61,031 nt of DNA from Prevotella sp. (GCA_017442825.1 JAFRYZ010000020.1:1-61031), one strand, 5' to 3'; counted from the stretch's first letter, positions 1 through 8,360 are shown. Translations and numbers: made by a program. The notes: generated by a model from the sequence alone, not told the origin.

Positions 1-72
1 ACAGCTATGATTAGAAAAGGAGAAAGATACAACCCGGATCACGACTATTATGCAGCACTAAAGGTGGCATGA
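1..72 (+). CDS. 3' end of an unidentified CDS (partial)
   Basis: An open frame enters from the left edge and stops with TGA at 70-72. It gives 23 residues ending YYAALKVA, with a basic-acidic stretch (RKGERYNPDHD). I do not recognise the family. No ribosomal or metabolic motif is visible, and it could be a chance open frame. The 107 nt to the fmt stop are AT-rich and contain nothing I can name. Confidence 0.3.
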   Translation, partial: TAMIRKGERYNPDHDYYAALKVA

Positions 73-179
73 AGGTCAAAGTGTTAAAAATATAGTTAAA
101 ACGAAAAATATATTAGGAATTTAACATAGAATGCGGAAAACACGGAAAATGGTTTATAGGTCAAAGGGGTTAGGGGGCT

Positions 180-1196
180 TTAGCGCCAACCGTTGAGGAA
201 GTCACGGGCGTGCATCCTTTTTTTGCCGCTCAGCTGTACTTCAAGGAGTTCGAGGAGGAAGTCCTGACAGTTCACATACAAGTGGGGTTTCTCCGTATAA
301 AGTGTTCCTGCAACACCATTAGCAGGAGTGTTGGTTTTCAACGACTTATAGATTTTCAGAACCAAGGTGTAACCATCGCTGTTGGTCACCTCTGTCCATG
401 CTCCGGGGTATGGACTCAGACCACGGATGAAGTCATAGACGCGCTTCACTGGCTGTTGCCAGTTGACCTGACAGGTCTCCTTGAAAATCTTAGGAGCAAG
501 GGGGAGTGGAGAGTCTAGAGATGAGGGTTGAGAGTCTAGAGTGGAGGGTCTAGAGTTCTTGCTTTGGCAAGCGCTTCGCGATGAGAGAGATGAGGGTTGA
601 GGGATGCTATCGACATGACCGTTGCCGGCAATGATGCGGTCGATGGTGTCGAGGGCTATCGCAGCACCGAGGTGCATGAGTCCGTCATACACATATTCCA
701 CGTCGGCATCGTCGGGGATGTCGAAGGGACGTTGCATGATGATGCGTCCTGTGTCGATGTCGTGGTCGAGGAAGAAGGTGGTGACACCGGTCTGTGTCTC
801 ACCATTGATGACTGCCCAGTTGATGGGGGCTGCACCGCGGTATTTGGGCAGCAGGGCAGCATGGACATTGAAAGTGCCGAAGCGGGGCATCGCCCACACC
901 ACCTCCGGCAACATGCGGAAGGCTACGACAACCTGCAGGTCTGCCTGGTAGCTGCGCAGTTGTTCGACAAACTCCGGGTCTTTCATCTTTACGGGTTGCA
1001 GAACGGGAAGGCCGTGGTCAACAGCATACTGCTTGACTTGCGAGGGTTGCAGGACCGAACCGTGGCGGCCCACGGGTTTGTCGGGCTGGGTGACAACAGC
1101 AACAACGTTATAGTCGTTTTCTACCAATGCTTTCAAGGTCTCCACCGCAAACTCGGGTGTGCCCATGAATATGATTCTGATGTCTTTCTTATCCAT
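180..1196 (-). CDS. fmt: methionyl-tRNA formyltransferase
   Basis: Transfers a formyl group from 10-formyl-THF to initiator Met-tRNA in the cytoplasm. The N-terminal formyltransferase fold starts RIIFMGTPEFAV. The family catalytic triad is visible as Asn110 and His112 (FNVHAALLPKYRGAAP) and Asp148 (DIDTG). A C-terminal OB-like domain (about 235-338) carries the tRNA-binding part. The length of 338 aa is longer than the usual roughly 310-325. The excess is a low-complexity Ser/Pro-rich stretch at about residues 199-229, between the catalytic domain and PLPLAPKIFKETCQ. That stretch matches intergenic repeat DNA elsewhere in the window (see repeat entry). It is the last gene of a minus-strand run after the threonylcarbamoyl-AMP synthase and ClC genes, a grouping I associate with Bacteroidales. 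The ATG start is directly followed by the conserved N-terminus. Confidence 0.95.
   Translation of the reverse strand: MDKKDIRIIFMGTPEFAVETLKALVENDYNVVAVVTQPDKPVGRHGSVLQPSQVKQYAVDHGLPVLQPVKMKDPEFVEQLRSYQADLQVVVAFRMLPEVVWAMPRFGTFNVHAALLPKYRGAAPINWAVINGETQTGVTTFFLDHDIDTGRIIMQRPFDIPDDADVEYVYDGLMHLGAAIALDTIDRIIAGNGHVDSIPQPSSLSSRSACQSKNSRPSTLDSQPSSLDSPLPLAPKIFKETCQVNWQQPVKRVYDFIRGLSPYPGAWTEVTNSDGYTLVLKIYKSLKTNTPANGVAGTLYTEKPHLYVNCQDFLLELLEVQLSGKKRMHARDFLNGWR
512..602 (-). repeat. repeat-derived in-frame insertion inside fmt
   Basis: Contains near-repeats of GAGTCTAGAG and GATGAGGGTTGAG. Positions 555-573 are an exact reverse complement of 3983-4001 (CGCTTGCCAAAGCAAGAAC), which lies in non-coding repeat-rich DNA between the threonylcarbamoyl-AMP synthase and ROK genes. 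The insertion preserves the frame and adds about 30 residues in the interdomain linker. Confidence 0.75.
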
Positions 1197-1244
1197 ATTG
1201 TTTATTTAATATTTTACTCCTCACTCAAGTCGGCTAGCCGCTTG

Positions 1245-1430
1245 GGAGTTAATGCCTTCGGCATGGAAGTTATTGCTTCGCATGGAAGTTATCGCTTCGC
1301 ATGGAAGTTATCGCGGCTATGCCGCTTGGACGTTAGATGTTTTCATTTGCAGATACTATAGTCCTTTTAACTTCGCCGCAAAGCGGCATAACTCCCTTTT
1401 AACTTCAGCCGCGTAGCGGCTAACTTCATA
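1245..1430. repeat. intergenic cluster of short direct repeats and GC hairpins
   Basis: This spacer between ClC and fmt contains GCTTCGCATGGAAGTTATC-type direct repeats at about 1270-1312. It also contains GC-rich stem-loops: GCGGC/GCCGC near 1313-1324, GCCGC-AAA-GCGGC at 1375-1387 and AGCCGC-GTA-GCGGCT at 1407-1421. The last is flanked by TTTTAACTTC and TAACTTC and recurs at 26295-26343. I see no promoter that I would trust here. Confidence 0.6.
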
Positions 1431-1451
1431 AACTTAATTATTTTTTAAATT

Positions 1452-3248
1452 TTACTCCTCGCTCAAGTCGGCTACCATCTGGCGATACATGGTGAACATG
1501 CGGGCACGGGAGATATAGCCGAGGAGGTGACGGTCACGATCGAGGACGGGTAACGTGGAGGCATTGGTACGCTCGAAGGTGTGCATCACATCCTCCATCA
1601 CATCGTTGACACTCAGCACTGCCAGGGGCTGTGTCATGATTTGCGAGACCTTGAACCGATGGTACAGTTCGGTGCGGAAGAGAACATGGCGCAGGCGCGT
1701 GATGTCGATTTCTCCCAGCAAACCACCGGCATCGTCGCAGACGGGGATATAGTTCGTGCGACTGCGGCTGATGACATGAACCAGCTGGCCCATCTCCATA
1801 TCGCTATGGACAGGAGTATATTCGCGTTCGATGACACTGTCGAGACTCATCAGGGTGAGCACGGCATGGTCGGTATGGTGGGTGATGAGCTTTCCTTCGC
1901 GTGCCAGTCGCATGGCATAGATGCTATGAGGTTCGAAGAGGGAGATGGTCAGGTAGGACACCACGCTGACGATCATCAGCGGCAGGAACAGTTGATAGCC
2001 GCCGGTAAGCTCGGCAATGAGGAAGATGCCGGTCAGGGGGGCATGCATGACGCCTGCCATCACACCTGCCATTCCCAGCAGCGTGAAGTTCTTCTCCGGT
2101 ACATAAACGCCAATCTGGTGCATGTTCCACACCCGTGAGAAGAAGAAACCCATGAAACCACCGATGAACAGCGACGGGGCGAAGGTTCCACCACAGCCGC
2201 CGGCACCGTTGGTGGCTGACGTGGCGAAGACTTTCGTCAGGGTGACTAAGCCTACATAGAGCACCAGCAGGTTGCCGTTGCCGGCAAAGAGCGACTGGTT
2301 CAACAACTGGTTCCAGTCGGCTTCGGTCTTGCCGTTGATGAAGATCTGCAGACTGTCGTAGCCTTCTCCGTAGAGGGCTGGGAAACAGAAGATGAGCGAG
2401 CTGAGGAGGATGGCTCCTACCAACAGCTTCAGATAGGGATAGCGTGCCATGCGGGCGAAACCGTTCTCACACCAGGTCATCATGCGCATGAAATACAAGG
2501 AGAGCAGACCGCAGGCTACACCTAATAATATAGTAGGTGGCACACGTTGCAACTCCCATGCGGCATCCATGTGGTAGTCGAAGAGCGACGACGTTCCGGT
2601 AAACAGGTAGGAGAAACAGGTTGCCGTGACGGAGGCAACGAGGATGGGCAACAACGATGCCATGGTGAGATCGACCATCAACACCTCCAGGGTGAACACC
2701 AGTCCGGCGATAGGGGCCTTGAAGATACCGGCGATGGCGGCAGAGGCTCCGCAGCCAACCAGCAACATCAGCGTCTTGTTGTCCATGCGGAACAGCTGAC
2801 CGAGGTTGCTGCCGATGGCGGAACCTGTCAGCACGATAGGTGCCTCGGCTCCCACTGAACCACCGAAGCCGATGGTGATGGCGGAGGCGGCTACCGAACT
2901 CCAGGTGTTATGCCGCTTCAGGCGCGAACGCTTGGAGGAGATGGCATACAACACGCGCGTGATGCCATGTGAGATATTGTCCTTGACGACGTATTTCACA
3001 AACAGATAGGTGAGATAGATGCCGACAACGGGGAACACCAGATAGAGCCAGTTGGAGGACTCCATCTTGAAACCGGAACGTAACAGCAGCTGTATCTGGT
3101 GTATCAGCGTATGCAACACGAAAGCTGCCACGGCTGAGAACAGTCCTACGAAAAAGGACAGCAACAGCGTGAACTGGCGGTCTGAGACGTGTTTCTCTCT
3201 CCACGTCACGACTTTCTCTAACAGCGATATTTTCTTTTCGTCTTCCAT
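1452..3248 (-). CDS. ClC-family chloride channel/transporter with C-terminal CBS pair
   Basis: Integral inner-membrane anion channel or Cl-/H+ antiporter of the voltage-gated ClC family. Ten or more hydrophobic segments span about residues 20-440. The selectivity/gating region reads GFGGSVGAEAPIVLTGSAIG, so the usual GREGP is GAEAP, with the gating Glu retained. Further family motifs are GIFKAPIAGLVFTLE and GAGGCGGTFAPSLFIGGFMG. Residues about 450-590 form two CBS domains, which usually bind adenine nucleotides. The ATG overlaps the stop of the upstream threonylcarbamoyl-AMP synthase gene by one base (TAATG), suggesting translational coupling. The length of 598 aa is normal for ClC-CBS proteins. 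Transport mode and ion specificity are inferred only from the family. Confidence 0.92.
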   Translation of the reverse strand: MEDEKKISLLEKVVTWREKHVSDRQFTLLLSFFVGLFSAVAAFVLHTLIHQIQLLLRSGFKMESSNWLYLVFPVVGIYLTYLFVKYVVKDNISHGITRVLYAISSKRSRLKRHNTWSSVAASAITIGFGGSVGAEAPIVLTGSAIGSNLGQLFRMDNKTLMLLVGCGASAAIAGIFKAPIAGLVFTLEVLMVDLTMASLLPILVASVTATCFSYLFTGTSSLFDYHMDAAWELQRVPPTILLGVACGLLSLYFMRMMTWCENGFARMARYPYLKLLVGAILLSSLIFCFPALYGEGYDSLQIFINGKTEADWNQLLNQSLFAGNGNLLVLYVGLVTLTKVFATSATNGAGGCGGTFAPSLFIGGFMGFFFSRVWNMHQIGVYVPEKNFTLLGMAGVMAGVMHAPLTGIFLIAELTGGYQLFLPLMIVSVVSYLTISLFEPHSIYAMRLAREGKLITHHTDHAVLTLMSLDSVIEREYTPVHSDMEMGQLVHVISRSRTNYIPVCDDAGGLLGEIDITRLRHVLFRTELYHRFKVSQIMTQPLAVLSVNDVMEDVMHTFERTNASTLPVLDRDRHLLGYISRARMFTMYRQMVADLSEE

Positions 3249-3817
3249 TACTTCCTGATGATGGTGACTTCGCCGTCGGCAGTAAGTTTGATGATGCTCG
3301 ACGGTGTATGCGGCTGATGTTCCTGGCGGCGGGAAAAGCAGATGTAGTCAACAGCGTTGAGAATGTCTTCGGAGATGTCGCTGAAGTTCTGTGGAGCCGG
3401 TTCGCCACTGATGTTCGCACTCGTACTCACCAGAGCCTTCTGGAAACGGAAGCAGAGTTCCTGTGAGAAAGGTTCCTTGGTGATGCGGATGCCGATGCTG
3501 CCATCCTTAGCGATGAGGTTCGGTGCCAGGTTAACGGCATTGTCCAGGATGACCGTCGTAGGTTTCACGACAGCATCCAACAACTGCCATGCCACATCGG
3601 GCACATTGCGGACATAACGTTGCAGACGGGCATCGGAATCGACAAGACAGATGAGTGCCTTCGAGTCGTCGCGCTGCTTGATGTCATATACTCTCTTTAC
3701 AGCTTCGGCATTGGTGGCATCGCAGCCGATACCCCATACGGTGTCCGTGGGATAGAGGATCACCCCACCCCGTCGCAACACCTCTACAGCCTGACGAATA
3801 TCATCTTCTCTTTTCAT
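3248..3817 (-). CDS. tsaC: L-threonylcarbamoyladenylate synthase (Sua5/YrdC/TsaC family)
   Basis: Makes threonylcarbamoyl-AMP from Thr, bicarbonate and ATP for t6A37 modification of ANN-decoding tRNAs. The YrdC fold is evident from VEVLRRGGVILYPTDTVWGIGCDATN, KQRDDSKALICLV and ALVSTSANISGEPAP. The product is 189 aa, the short form without the Sua5 C-terminal domain. The open frame extends 72 codons further upstream, but that part translates repeat DNA. The start at 3817 (MKREDDIRQAVEVL) gives the family N-terminus and lies 8 nt downstream of a TATCTTTG box. It is the first gene of an apparent operon with ClC and perhaps fmt. Confidence 0.93.
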   Translation of the reverse strand: MKREDDIRQAVEVLRRGGVILYPTDTVWGIGCDATNAEAVKRVYDIKQRDDSKALICLVDSDARLQRYVRNVPDVAWQLLDAVVKPTTVILDNAVNLAPNLIAKDGSIGIRITKEPFSQELCFRFQKALVSTSANISGEPAPQNFSDISEDILNAVDYICFSRRQEHQPHTPSSIIKLTADGEVTIIRK

Positions 3818-3825
3818 AACGCCTG

Positions 3826-3833
3826 CAAAGATA
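3826..3833 (-). promoter_or_regulatory. -7 promoter box TATCTTTG of the threonylcarbamoyl-AMP synthase gene
   Basis: Matches the Bacteroidetes TAnnTTTG consensus on the minus strand and is followed by CAGGCGTT-ATG, so the 5' leader would be only a few bases. It lies at the downstream end of a dispersed repeat (3826-3890) that shares GTACTCA(C/T)GTTCGGGAAAA and TTAATCGTA(C/T)CTTTGCAG with the cassette at 8263-8360. In this copy the CAATTG array is replaced by a perfect 12-bp hairpin at 3847-3874. Confidence 0.8.
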
Positions 3834-3899
3834 CGATTAAGTGAGCGGAAAAGCAAATAAAAATTTGCTTTTCCCGAACATGAGTACAATTCTGTCATC

Positions 3900-4052
3900 G
3901 CATAGCGCTTCGCTTGTCGAAGTAATCGCGCAGCGCTTGCAGAGACCTCCGCGAAGCGCCTGAGCACCCGCTCGAACTTGTTCGCTTGCCAAAGCAAGAA
4001 CGGAGCGCAAGAAAGCGGCGCAAGTAACTGCATAGCGCTTCGCTTGTCGAAG
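3900..4052. repeat. repeat-rich spacer with a 23-nt direct repeat at each end
   Basis: GCATAGCGCTTCGCTTGTCG plus AAG occurs at 3900-3922 and again at 4030-4052. Between them are variants of GCGCTTCGC and the sequence at 3983-4001 that is also found inverted within fmt. No coding capacity is evident. Confidence 0.7.
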
Positions 4053-4053
4053 A

Positions 4054-4100
4054 ATTGTCAATTGTCAATTGTCAATTATCAATTATAAGTTGTATCTTTG
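4054..4100 (+). promoter_or_regulatory. CAATTG-array promoter of the ROK kinase gene, -7 box TATCTTTG at 4093-4100
   Basis: Tandem ATTGTCA/ATTATCA units run directly into AATTATAAGTTG-TATCTTTG-CAG. The stretch from CAATTATAAG to GACGAAAAAGAAAA is identical to the promoter on the opposite strand at about 8209-8243, so the two genes share a duplicated promoter cassette. Confidence 0.75.
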
Positions 4101-4125
4101 CAGACGAAAAAGAAAAGAAGACGCG

Positions 4126-5094
4126 ATGAAGCAACAGAAACCATACGTGATAGGTCTGGACCTGGGAGGAACGAACTCTGTGTTCGGCTTGGTGGACAGA
4201 AAAGGAGAAATCAAGGCTACCACGAGCATCAAGACGCAAGGCTACGACCTTGCCGAGGATTATGTGGAGGCTTGTGTGGAGGCTTTGCAACCGATAGTGG
4301 AACAGGCTGGTGGCATCGATCACATCCAGGCGATGGGCATCGGTGCACCGAATGCCAACTACTACAATGGAACAGTGGAGCAGACACCGAATATCCAGTG
4401 GGCTCACGACCGTGTGGTGCCTTTGGCGAAGCTTTTCTCTGACAAGGTGGGCATCCCTGTAGCCCTGACCAACGATGCTAATGCTGCCGCCATTGGTGAG
4501 ATGACCTACGGGGTGGCACGGGGCATGAAAAACTTCATCATGCTGACGCTCGGAACGGGTGTCGGTTCAGGTATTGTTGTCAACGGACAACTGGTTTATG
4601 GCAGCGATGGCTTTGCCGGAGAACTGGGGCATGTCGTCATGCAGCGCGAAGGTGGTCGTCTCTGTGGCTGCGGACGTACAGGTTGTCTGGAAACCTATTG
4701 CTCGGCAACGGGGGTGGCACGAACCGCCCGCGAGTTTCTTGCCACCCGCCAAGAACCGTCACTCCTTCGCGCACTGGATGCTGAGAAGATTACCTCCCTT
4801 GACGTGTCTCTTGCTGCTGCCAAGGGCGACCTTCTTGCGAAGGAAATCTATGAGTTTACAGGGAGAATGCTTGGCGAAGCCTGTGCTGACTTCGCTACGT
4901 TCTGTTCACCGGAAGCATTCATCTTTTTCGGAGGCATGGTGAAAGCCGGCGACTTGCTGATGGAACCGCTCCGCCGCAGCTACGACGAGCATGTCATGCC
5001 CATTTTCCGCAATAAAGCCCGCTTCCTCGTCAGCAGCCTCGATGGTGCCAGTGCTGCTGTCCTTGGTGCCTCTGCTGTAGGTTGGGAAGTATAG
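4126..5094 (+). CDS. ROK-family sugar kinase (probable glucokinase)
   Basis: Probably phosphorylates glucose or a related hexose with ATP in the cytoplasm. The N-terminal phosphate-binding motif is VIGLDLGGTNSVFGLVD. The ROK zinc signature CGCGRTGCLE occurs mid-protein, and GxLGHVVM-type residues (GELGHVVMQ) match family substrate contacts. The length of 322 aa is typical. The start at 4126 (MKQQKPYVIG) is preferred over an in-frame start 19 codons earlier, because that extension lies upstream of the TATCTTTG promoter box. It stands alone, convergent with the VanW-like gene. Substrate is not determinable from sequence; glucokinase is the usual annotation. Confidence 0.9.
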   Translation: MKQQKPYVIGLDLGGTNSVFGLVDRKGEIKATTSIKTQGYDLAEDYVEACVEALQPIVEQAGGIDHIQAMGIGAPNANYYNGTVEQTPNIQWAHDRVVPLAKLFSDKVGIPVALTNDANAAAIGEMTYGVARGMKNFIMLTLGTGVGSGIVVNGQLVYGSDGFAGELGHVVMQREGGRLCGCGRTGCLETYCSATGVARTAREFLATRQEPSLLRALDAEKITSLDVSLAAAKGDLLAKEIYEFTGRMLGEACADFATFCSPEAFIFFGGMVKAGDLLMEPLRRSYDEHVMPIFRNKARFLVSSLDGASAAVLGASAVGWEV

Positions 5095-5122
5095 CCGTTT
5101 GTTCCACCCTCAAAGGGTATTC

Positions 5123-5947
5123 TCACATTTCTCTTATCTCGATCGTCGGCGGACAGTCGTACATGACTCTGGCGTGGTTGGTACGAATGAGTTGTTGGTC
5201 AACACATTGACCTGTAATGCGGTCTATGGTGTCGCGATAGACCTCCCCGTTGCGATAGACAATCCCGTTCTCGCGAGAGAAAAATTCGTTCTCAGCATGG
5301 ATATGGAACGTATGGTTTTGCTGTTCCATTGCCCGCAGTTCACCACACAGGTATTCGTCATCCACCTTGAGCCTGAGCTGATAGGTGTTATGGGTTTCGT
5401 TCTTTACCCGATAGTCGATGTAGTTATAGGAGATGCTGGTGCCCGTACCGAAAGGAATCTGTCTGCCAAAGTCAGGGAAGAGGTCCACCCCGTCATGATG
5501 ATGATGCTCCGTTATCGTCAGTTCGCTGTGCAGCACCATCCAGTGAATCAGGTTGGAGAGTTGGCACAAACCGCCGCCGATGCCCTGTGTGGGATTTCCC
5601 TTGGCAATGGTCAGTCCTTCTTTGTATCCCTTTCGTTTGGACGTCCGTCCTACGCGTTTCCAGACAGAGAAGGTCTCTCCCGGACGGATGATGAGTCCGT
5701 CGATATGCTTTACTGCCAAGGCAAGGTTGGTGGCTTTGTTCTCCTGCAGTTGCATGTTGACATTGCCCAGCCGGCGGCGGATGAGGGAGTTATGCCGATA
5801 GATGAGTACGGGCAATGATTCCTCTGTCCGCACTTTGGCAAACTGCGTCTTCTGACGGATGTCGTTCAGATGGCGTTTCAAGATTTCTTTCTCCATCGAC
5901 AGGCGATAGGTGAAAGGAGATATTTCACAAAATAATTTCCGTGCCAT
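5123..5947 (-). CDS. VanW-family protein
   Basis: A 274-aa protein of the VanW family (named from vancomycin-resistance clusters; biochemical role not established). The diagnostic region is LIIRPGETFSVWKRVGRTSKRKGYKEG followed by GIGGGLCQLSNLIHWMVLHSEL and a His-rich TEHHHHDGVD. The C-terminal part has NGEVYRDTIDRITGQCV. No clear signal peptide is visible. The ATG at 5947 gives a plausible N-terminus. The spacer to the upstream gene is filled with CCTAGGA-type repeats. Confidence 0.88.
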   Translation of the reverse strand: MARKLFCEISPFTYRLSMEKEILKRHLNDIRQKTQFAKVRTEESLPVLIYRHNSLIRRRLGNVNMQLQENKATNLALAVKHIDGLIIRPGETFSVWKRVGRTSKRKGYKEGLTIAKGNPTQGIGGGLCQLSNLIHWMVLHSELTITEHHHHDGVDLFPDFGRQIPFGTGTSISYNYIDYRVKNETHNTYQLRLKVDDEYLCGELRAMEQQNHTFHIHAENEFFSRENGIVYRNGEVYRDTIDRITGQCVDQQLIRTNHARVMYDCPPTIEIREM

Positions 5948-5957
5948 TTTTTTCTGG

Positions 5958-6028
5958 TTGTTAGGAGTTTCTAGGATCTTCTAGGAGTTTCTATGTTTTC
6001 CTAAGACATCCTAGGATTTCCTAGAAGT
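5958..6028. repeat. short-period repeat (TTTCTAGGA / TCCTAGGA)
   Basis: Repeated TAGGAGTTTCTAGGATCTTC and CATCCTAGGATTTCCTAGAAG units lie between the VanW and four-helix genes. The repeat supplies the last codons and stop of the four-helix gene (GNPRMS). Confidence 0.6.
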
Positions 6029-6681
6029 TTTGTCAGTTCTTCGATTTTTCTTTTCAATGCTTCGTTTTCTTCTTTTAATTGCTTGTTTTCTATTTCCATA
6101 GCGCGCATAAGGGCATCTTGTTGCTGTCGATAACCCGTGCGAGCAGCATGCATGCGTTCTTTGATTCCGCCTTCTGTTACGAAACGCTTCTCCAGTTTTT
6201 CGATATAGGAACACATCATTTTGTCGGTTTGATGGCAGAGGGTAATCATCAGATTGGCCATCTCTTCATCGTTCATCTTATTGACAAAAGAGGCGTAAGC
6301 GTCGTAGTCATTGTGAGAATGGCAGAATTCGCGTAGTTGTTGCTGTCGTTTGTTGTCGGACTGCCAAAGCTTAAGATGATGTGTATTCAGGTAGTCGTGA
6401 TAATCAGAACGCAGTTCCTGAAGACTGCCACGAGCAACATTTAACAATTTTATCTCCATCTCAGAACTTGTTTGTCCGTCCTCACTGCCCTCCACGATAT
6501 TTTGTTTGCCAGAACGTGCAGCCTGCACCATTTGATCTACAGTGCGGTCTCCATAGGCAGGAAGAAAACGATGACAAAATTCAACCGTCAATTGATAGAT
6601 TGTATCGCTTTTGCGGTAGAAATACAGTTCTTTCCAAACTACTGCCTTTTTAAGCACTTTCCCTTTGGTCTGATATTCCAT
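6001..6681 (-). CDS. four-helix-bundle suffix-domain protein (S23/IVP-like)
   Basis: A 226-aa cytoplasmic protein related to the four-helix-bundle proteins first found in 23S rRNA intervening sequences. The core is visible in QLTVEFCHRFLPAYGDRTVDQM and QAARSGKQNIVEGSEDGQTSSEMEIKLLNVARGSLQEL. A C-terminal coiled coil (ENKQLKEENEALKRKIEEL) follows at about 190-220. The molecular role is unknown. It starts 4 nt after the stop of the secreted hydrolase and so is likely co-transcribed with it, although no functional link is obvious. The last residues come from repeat DNA. Confidence 0.85.
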   Translation of the reverse strand: MEYQTKGKVLKKAVVWKELYFYRKSDTIYQLTVEFCHRFLPAYGDRTVDQMVQAARSGKQNIVEGSEDGQTSSEMEIKLLNVARGSLQELRSDYHDYLNTHHLKLWQSDNKRQQQLREFCHSHNDYDAYASFVNKMNDEEMANLMITLCHQTDKMMCSYIEKLEKRFVTEGGIKERMHAARTGYRQQQDALMRAMEIENKQLKEENEALKRKIEELTKLLGNPRMS

Positions 6682-6685
6682 CTTC

Positions 6686-8188
6686 CTATTGGTTTTGCTT
6701 TATTTTCTTCCCATTCCTGATGACGATGCCTTTGTAGTTTTTACCTACGCGGCAACCTATTAGGTTATAGGGATTGCCCTTCTGTGCGTTTGTCGTTTTC
6801 TCCGTTATTTCGACAATGCCTGTAGGAGTGGGTGCGGTGACATATTTCAGCAGGAAGTCGTACATGCGTTTCAGTGCTGTTGTTGTCTGTGGAACGGCAT
6901 GACCACTGCTATAGTCAGTGAGTGTCTCTGTCGGTGTACCCACCGCGTCAAGTTGTGTTTTCATCAATGCCGCCTGTGTGGCATACTGTCCTTTCGCATC
7001 CTTGTTGTTGTCCTTGAAGTAGTCGTCGGTGTTATAGAAAAACAACGTCGGTGCCGAAGCACTGGTCTGGATAGTTGCCAATGCTCCCTGCATCGTCCAC
7101 GGACAGTCTTTGTTGGCTGCAACATACTTACTCATGTTCGTATATTCTGTCGAAGAACTCAGGGCATGTTCATAGTCGAACATCCCCGGTCCGAGAACGG
7201 CACAAGAGACATGGCTGTCTTCCTCGACAAAGCGACCGCGTGAGGCATCGTCATAAGCCTCCACCTGTCCGTCGCCGACAGCCAGGGCGGCGGCAGTAGA
7301 GCCACGGGAGAAGCCCGTCACAGCCACCTCTCCGTTCAATCCCAGTTCCTTATCCACACCGCGCACGGTGCGGATGGCAGACTTCACCTTTCGGGCAGCA
7401 TCGGGATTCACTTCGATGGCACTGAGACTCTTGTTGGCGCCACCGGTATATTTTCCTTGTCCCCAGTCGCAATATTTAGGATGGTCGCATATCGCCCAGG
7501 CGAAGCCTACGGCAGCAGCCCCCTCTACGAAACTGTCTTTAAAGGCACCCCACGTATAGGGCAGGAACATGCGCTTATGCTTGTTGGCGTCGGTCAGCTT
7601 ACCGCTGCTGTTGGTGGCATAGCTGTTGCTATAGGAGAACGTCACCAACACAGGCACCTCTGCCGACGGGTTGGCAGGATAGACCAAGTCCAGATAGAGC
7701 CAGTCGCCCTCACTATCCTTATACACGTCAGGATAATTATATACGGTGGGGTCATCGTGGTAGTACGGAATGTCGCGGTTGATGCGATAACCCTCCAATA
7801 AGATGTACGATCGGCTCGACGAACAGTCGCGTCCGCAGAACTTACCACCCTGCAGGCTGCTGTTGATGGCAATGATGTCACTGTTCAACTGAGGTGAGAC
7901 GGCATTCTTGTGATTGCCATAATCCAACTCTATCACCTGATAACCCTGACTGAGCAGCCATGCCACATCCTCAGCATTGCTGTTTCGTCCTATCTTGGGA
8001 ATGTTCAGGTTCTCCAGATAGACGATAGTCATCGGTTTCCCACTGACATCAGTAGCCGCACTGCCCGTCGCCGCTGTTGCCGTATAAGGCAATGAGGTGC
8101 TCGTGACACTGCTGTGCCATGTTCCCGTTGCTGCCATCATGCTTTCAACAACAAGCATCAACAACCATAAAACCAATTTTCGTTTCAT
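6686..8188 (-). CDS. secreted alpha/beta-hydrolase-like protein with C-terminal Prevotella tail motif
   Basis: A 500-aa exported protein. The start at 8188 gives a signal peptide (MKRKLVLWLLMLVVESMMA). A nucleophile-elbow motif GFSRGS in EVAVTGFSRGSTAAALAVGDG and a late His (SSGHAVPQT) suggest a Ser-dependent hydrolase. DYEHALSSSTEY and FFYNTDDYFKDNN could hold the acid. It may be an esterase or peptidase; the substrate is unknown. The C-terminus YNLIGCRVGKNYKGIVIRNG is the same tail motif that ends several pectinolytic proteins in this window. It is divergent from the LysE-type gene, and both promoters sit in one repeat block (8209-8360). Confidence 0.7.
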   Translation of the reverse strand: MKRKLVLWLLMLVVESMMAATGTWHSSVTSTSLPYTATAATGSAATDVSGKPMTIVYLENLNIPKIGRNSNAEDVAWLLSQGYQVIELDYGNHKNAVSPQLNSDIIAINSSLQGGKFCGRDCSSSRSYILLEGYRINRDIPYYHDDPTVYNYPDVYKDSEGDWLYLDLVYPANPSAEVPVLVTFSYSNSYATNSSGKLTDANKHKRMFLPYTWGAFKDSFVEGAAAVGFAWAICDHPKYCDWGQGKYTGGANKSLSAIEVNPDAARKVKSAIRTVRGVDKELGLNGEVAVTGFSRGSTAAALAVGDGQVEAYDDASRGRFVEEDSHVSCAVLGPGMFDYEHALSSSTEYTNMSKYVAANKDCPWTMQGALATIQTSASAPTLFFYNTDDYFKDNNKDAKGQYATQAALMKTQLDAVGTPTETLTDYSSGHAVPQTTTALKRMYDFLLKYVTAPTPTGIVEITEKTTNAQKGNPYNLIGCRVGKNYKGIVIRNGKKIKQNQ

Positions 8189-8220
8189 CTTCAAACTCCC
8201 TGCTTTTTCTTTTTCGTCTG

Positions 8221-8228
8221 CAAAGATA
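8221..8228 (-). promoter_or_regulatory. -7 box TATCTTTG of the secreted hydrolase gene
   Basis: Minus-strand TATCTTTG followed by CAGACGAAAAAG, 32 nt before the chosen start. The sequence around it duplicates the ROK promoter at about 4077-4113. Confidence 0.75.
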
Positions 8229-8262
8229 CAACTTATAATTGACAATTGACAATTATAAATCG

Positions 8263-8360
8263 TACCTTTGAACTGAGGTCGCAGGTACTCACGTTCGGGA
8301 AAAGCAAAAAATTGTCAATTATCAATTGTCAATTGTCAATTATTAATCGTACCTTTGCAG
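8263..8360 (+). repeat. dispersed promoter cassette, copy A (upstream of the LysE-type gene)
   Basis: This 98-nt element begins and ends with TACCTTTG (8263-8270 and 8350-8357, 87 nt apart) and contains GGTACTCACGTTCGGGAAAA followed by an ATTGTCA/ATTATCA array. Copy B at 11354-11451 differs at about 8 of 98 positions. The distal TACCTTTG lies 8 nt before the ATG and is the likely -7 box. Confidence 0.8.

Noticed and set aside
1-72. Transposase C-terminus at the left edge
   Set aside because: Only 23 residues are visible, with no diagnostic motif and no terminal inverted repeat. I cannot support it.
3818-4033. Extended start of the threonylcarbamoyl-AMP synthase
   Set aside because: The 72 extra codons come from repeat DNA upstream of TATCTTTG.
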